From JBNKEI01 sp050288705 (GTDB taxonomy: Bacteria > Myxococcota > Myxococcia > Myxococcales > UBA5297), in contig JBNKEI010000015.1 in the NCBI GenBank assembly GCA_050288705.1, positions 1 through 42,680 of the forward strand: a DNA stretch of 42,680 nucleotides, in the 5' to 3' direction. This document shows positions 42,404 through 42,680 of this stretch, piece by piece. The notes beneath the pieces are model-generated. The model worked only from the letters and a program-made list of their open reading frames with translations, had not been told where the DNA came from and made no database searches. The number at the start of each line of letters is the position of its first letter. Positions within the stretch are counted from its first letter, which is position 1. The position numbers were made by a program, and so were the translations under genes.

Positions 42404-42680
42404 CTAGTTTGTAAAGGGCACTTTAGGTGTAGCAGTAATCATAGTCCGCCAGGTTATCTCTTTGAAATACAAAGCATCGAACCACATCCAATAGAATCTA
42501 TCAGCATTGCTAATGGTGTAGCCGTCTTCTTTGTCGTCGTATTTATCGTAAGAGTCAGCAAAAATAATGACATCGTCAGTGATTTCTGATGTTCCTCGAT
42601 CATCGTAGCCTACTACAATTACCCAGTGGCCACTAAGATCAACCCATTAGACAATAGTAGGAATATTTTCTGAATATTTT
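42404..42680 (-). pseudogene. C39-like peptidase, C-terminal part with in-frame stop (partial)
   Basis: The minus-strand frame reads KYSENIPTIV, an ochre stop (plus-strand 42647-42649), then WVDLSGHWVIVVGYDDRG, DVIIFADSYDKYDD and DRFYWMWFDALYF, ending at 42404-42406. GHWVIVVGYD carries the catalytic His of papain-like C39 peptidases, and the aspartate in FADSYD would be the next residue of the active site. The Cys-containing start is beyond the window. The stop separates the His half from the rest, so this copy is probably inactive unless the stop is a sequencing error. Confidence 0.65.

Noticed and set aside
1..42680. tRNA genes, rRNA genes, CRISPR arrays, phage structural genes
   Set aside because: No TTCGANTC-type tRNA arms with a matching acceptor stem, no rRNA sequence, no direct-repeat arrays and no capsid, portal or tail proteins could be found by reading.

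Overview
The window looks like the chromosome of a Gram-negative bacterium: it has a TonB-dependent receptor, lipoproteins, and the lipid II flippase MurJ. Several genes point to the broad deltaproteobacterial (Myxococcota/Bdellovibrionota-like) lineages. These are a Ser/Thr kinase with the HRDVSPAN catalytic loop, a TPR-like region and a PEGA domain, a zinc-ribbon/Yip1 membrane protein, an NtrC-type regulator, and an HDOD protein. No rRNA or tRNA is visible, so the placement is inference only.

Region 1 (1-3,300) is a graveyard of accessory DNA. It holds the end of an ISAs1-type transposase, a decayed mazEF pair, a small Ser-rich protein gene, a rearranged AAA-ATPase/nuclease pseudogene with an internal inverted block, and a frameshifted IS607-type serine recombinase. 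Region 2 (3,490-14,170) is ordinary: a zinc-ribbon/Yip1 protein, glycogen debranching enzyme GlgX, an HDOD protein, a TonB receptor paired with a sugar-binding-type lipoprotein, and the PEGA Ser/Thr kinase. Region 3 (14,260-24,530) is mixed. It contains an intact Phd/PIN toxin-antitoxin pair with a palindromic operator, a radical SAM protein divergent from an unknown gene plus an SDR, a small protein with a plant-like AP2 DNA-binding domain, a DDE transposase remnant, antitoxin remnants, a SHOCT/methyltransferase pair, a thioredoxin with a long Ser-rich N-terminus, a histidine kinase and a DHH phosphoesterase.

Region 4 (24,720-27,230) has two envelope polysaccharide genes, a deacetylase and a Wzx-like flippase. 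Region 5 (27,490-31,540) is a defence cassette: a HARE-HTH/GIY-YIG nuclease, a RecQ-like helicase fused to a phosphoribosyltransferase, and a DprA-like protein. The last two match the PsyrTA/RqlHI architecture, and the upstream nuclease is the notable extra. Region 6 (31,700-42,680) returns to core functions. It has tsaD-rsmA-murJ, a lipoprotein, a TPR membrane protein, an NtrC-family regulator with gpmI, an SPFH protein with three zinc ribbons, and a C39-like peptidase gene with an in-frame stop running off the end.

The most unusual content is three small proteins with Ser-rich disordered N-termini (1069-1473, 18710-19153, 21258-21860). One carries an AP2 domain and one a thioredoxin domain, and two share a similar N-terminal tract. 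They lie beside transposon and toxin-antitoxin debris and could be exported effectors, but nothing in the window proves export.
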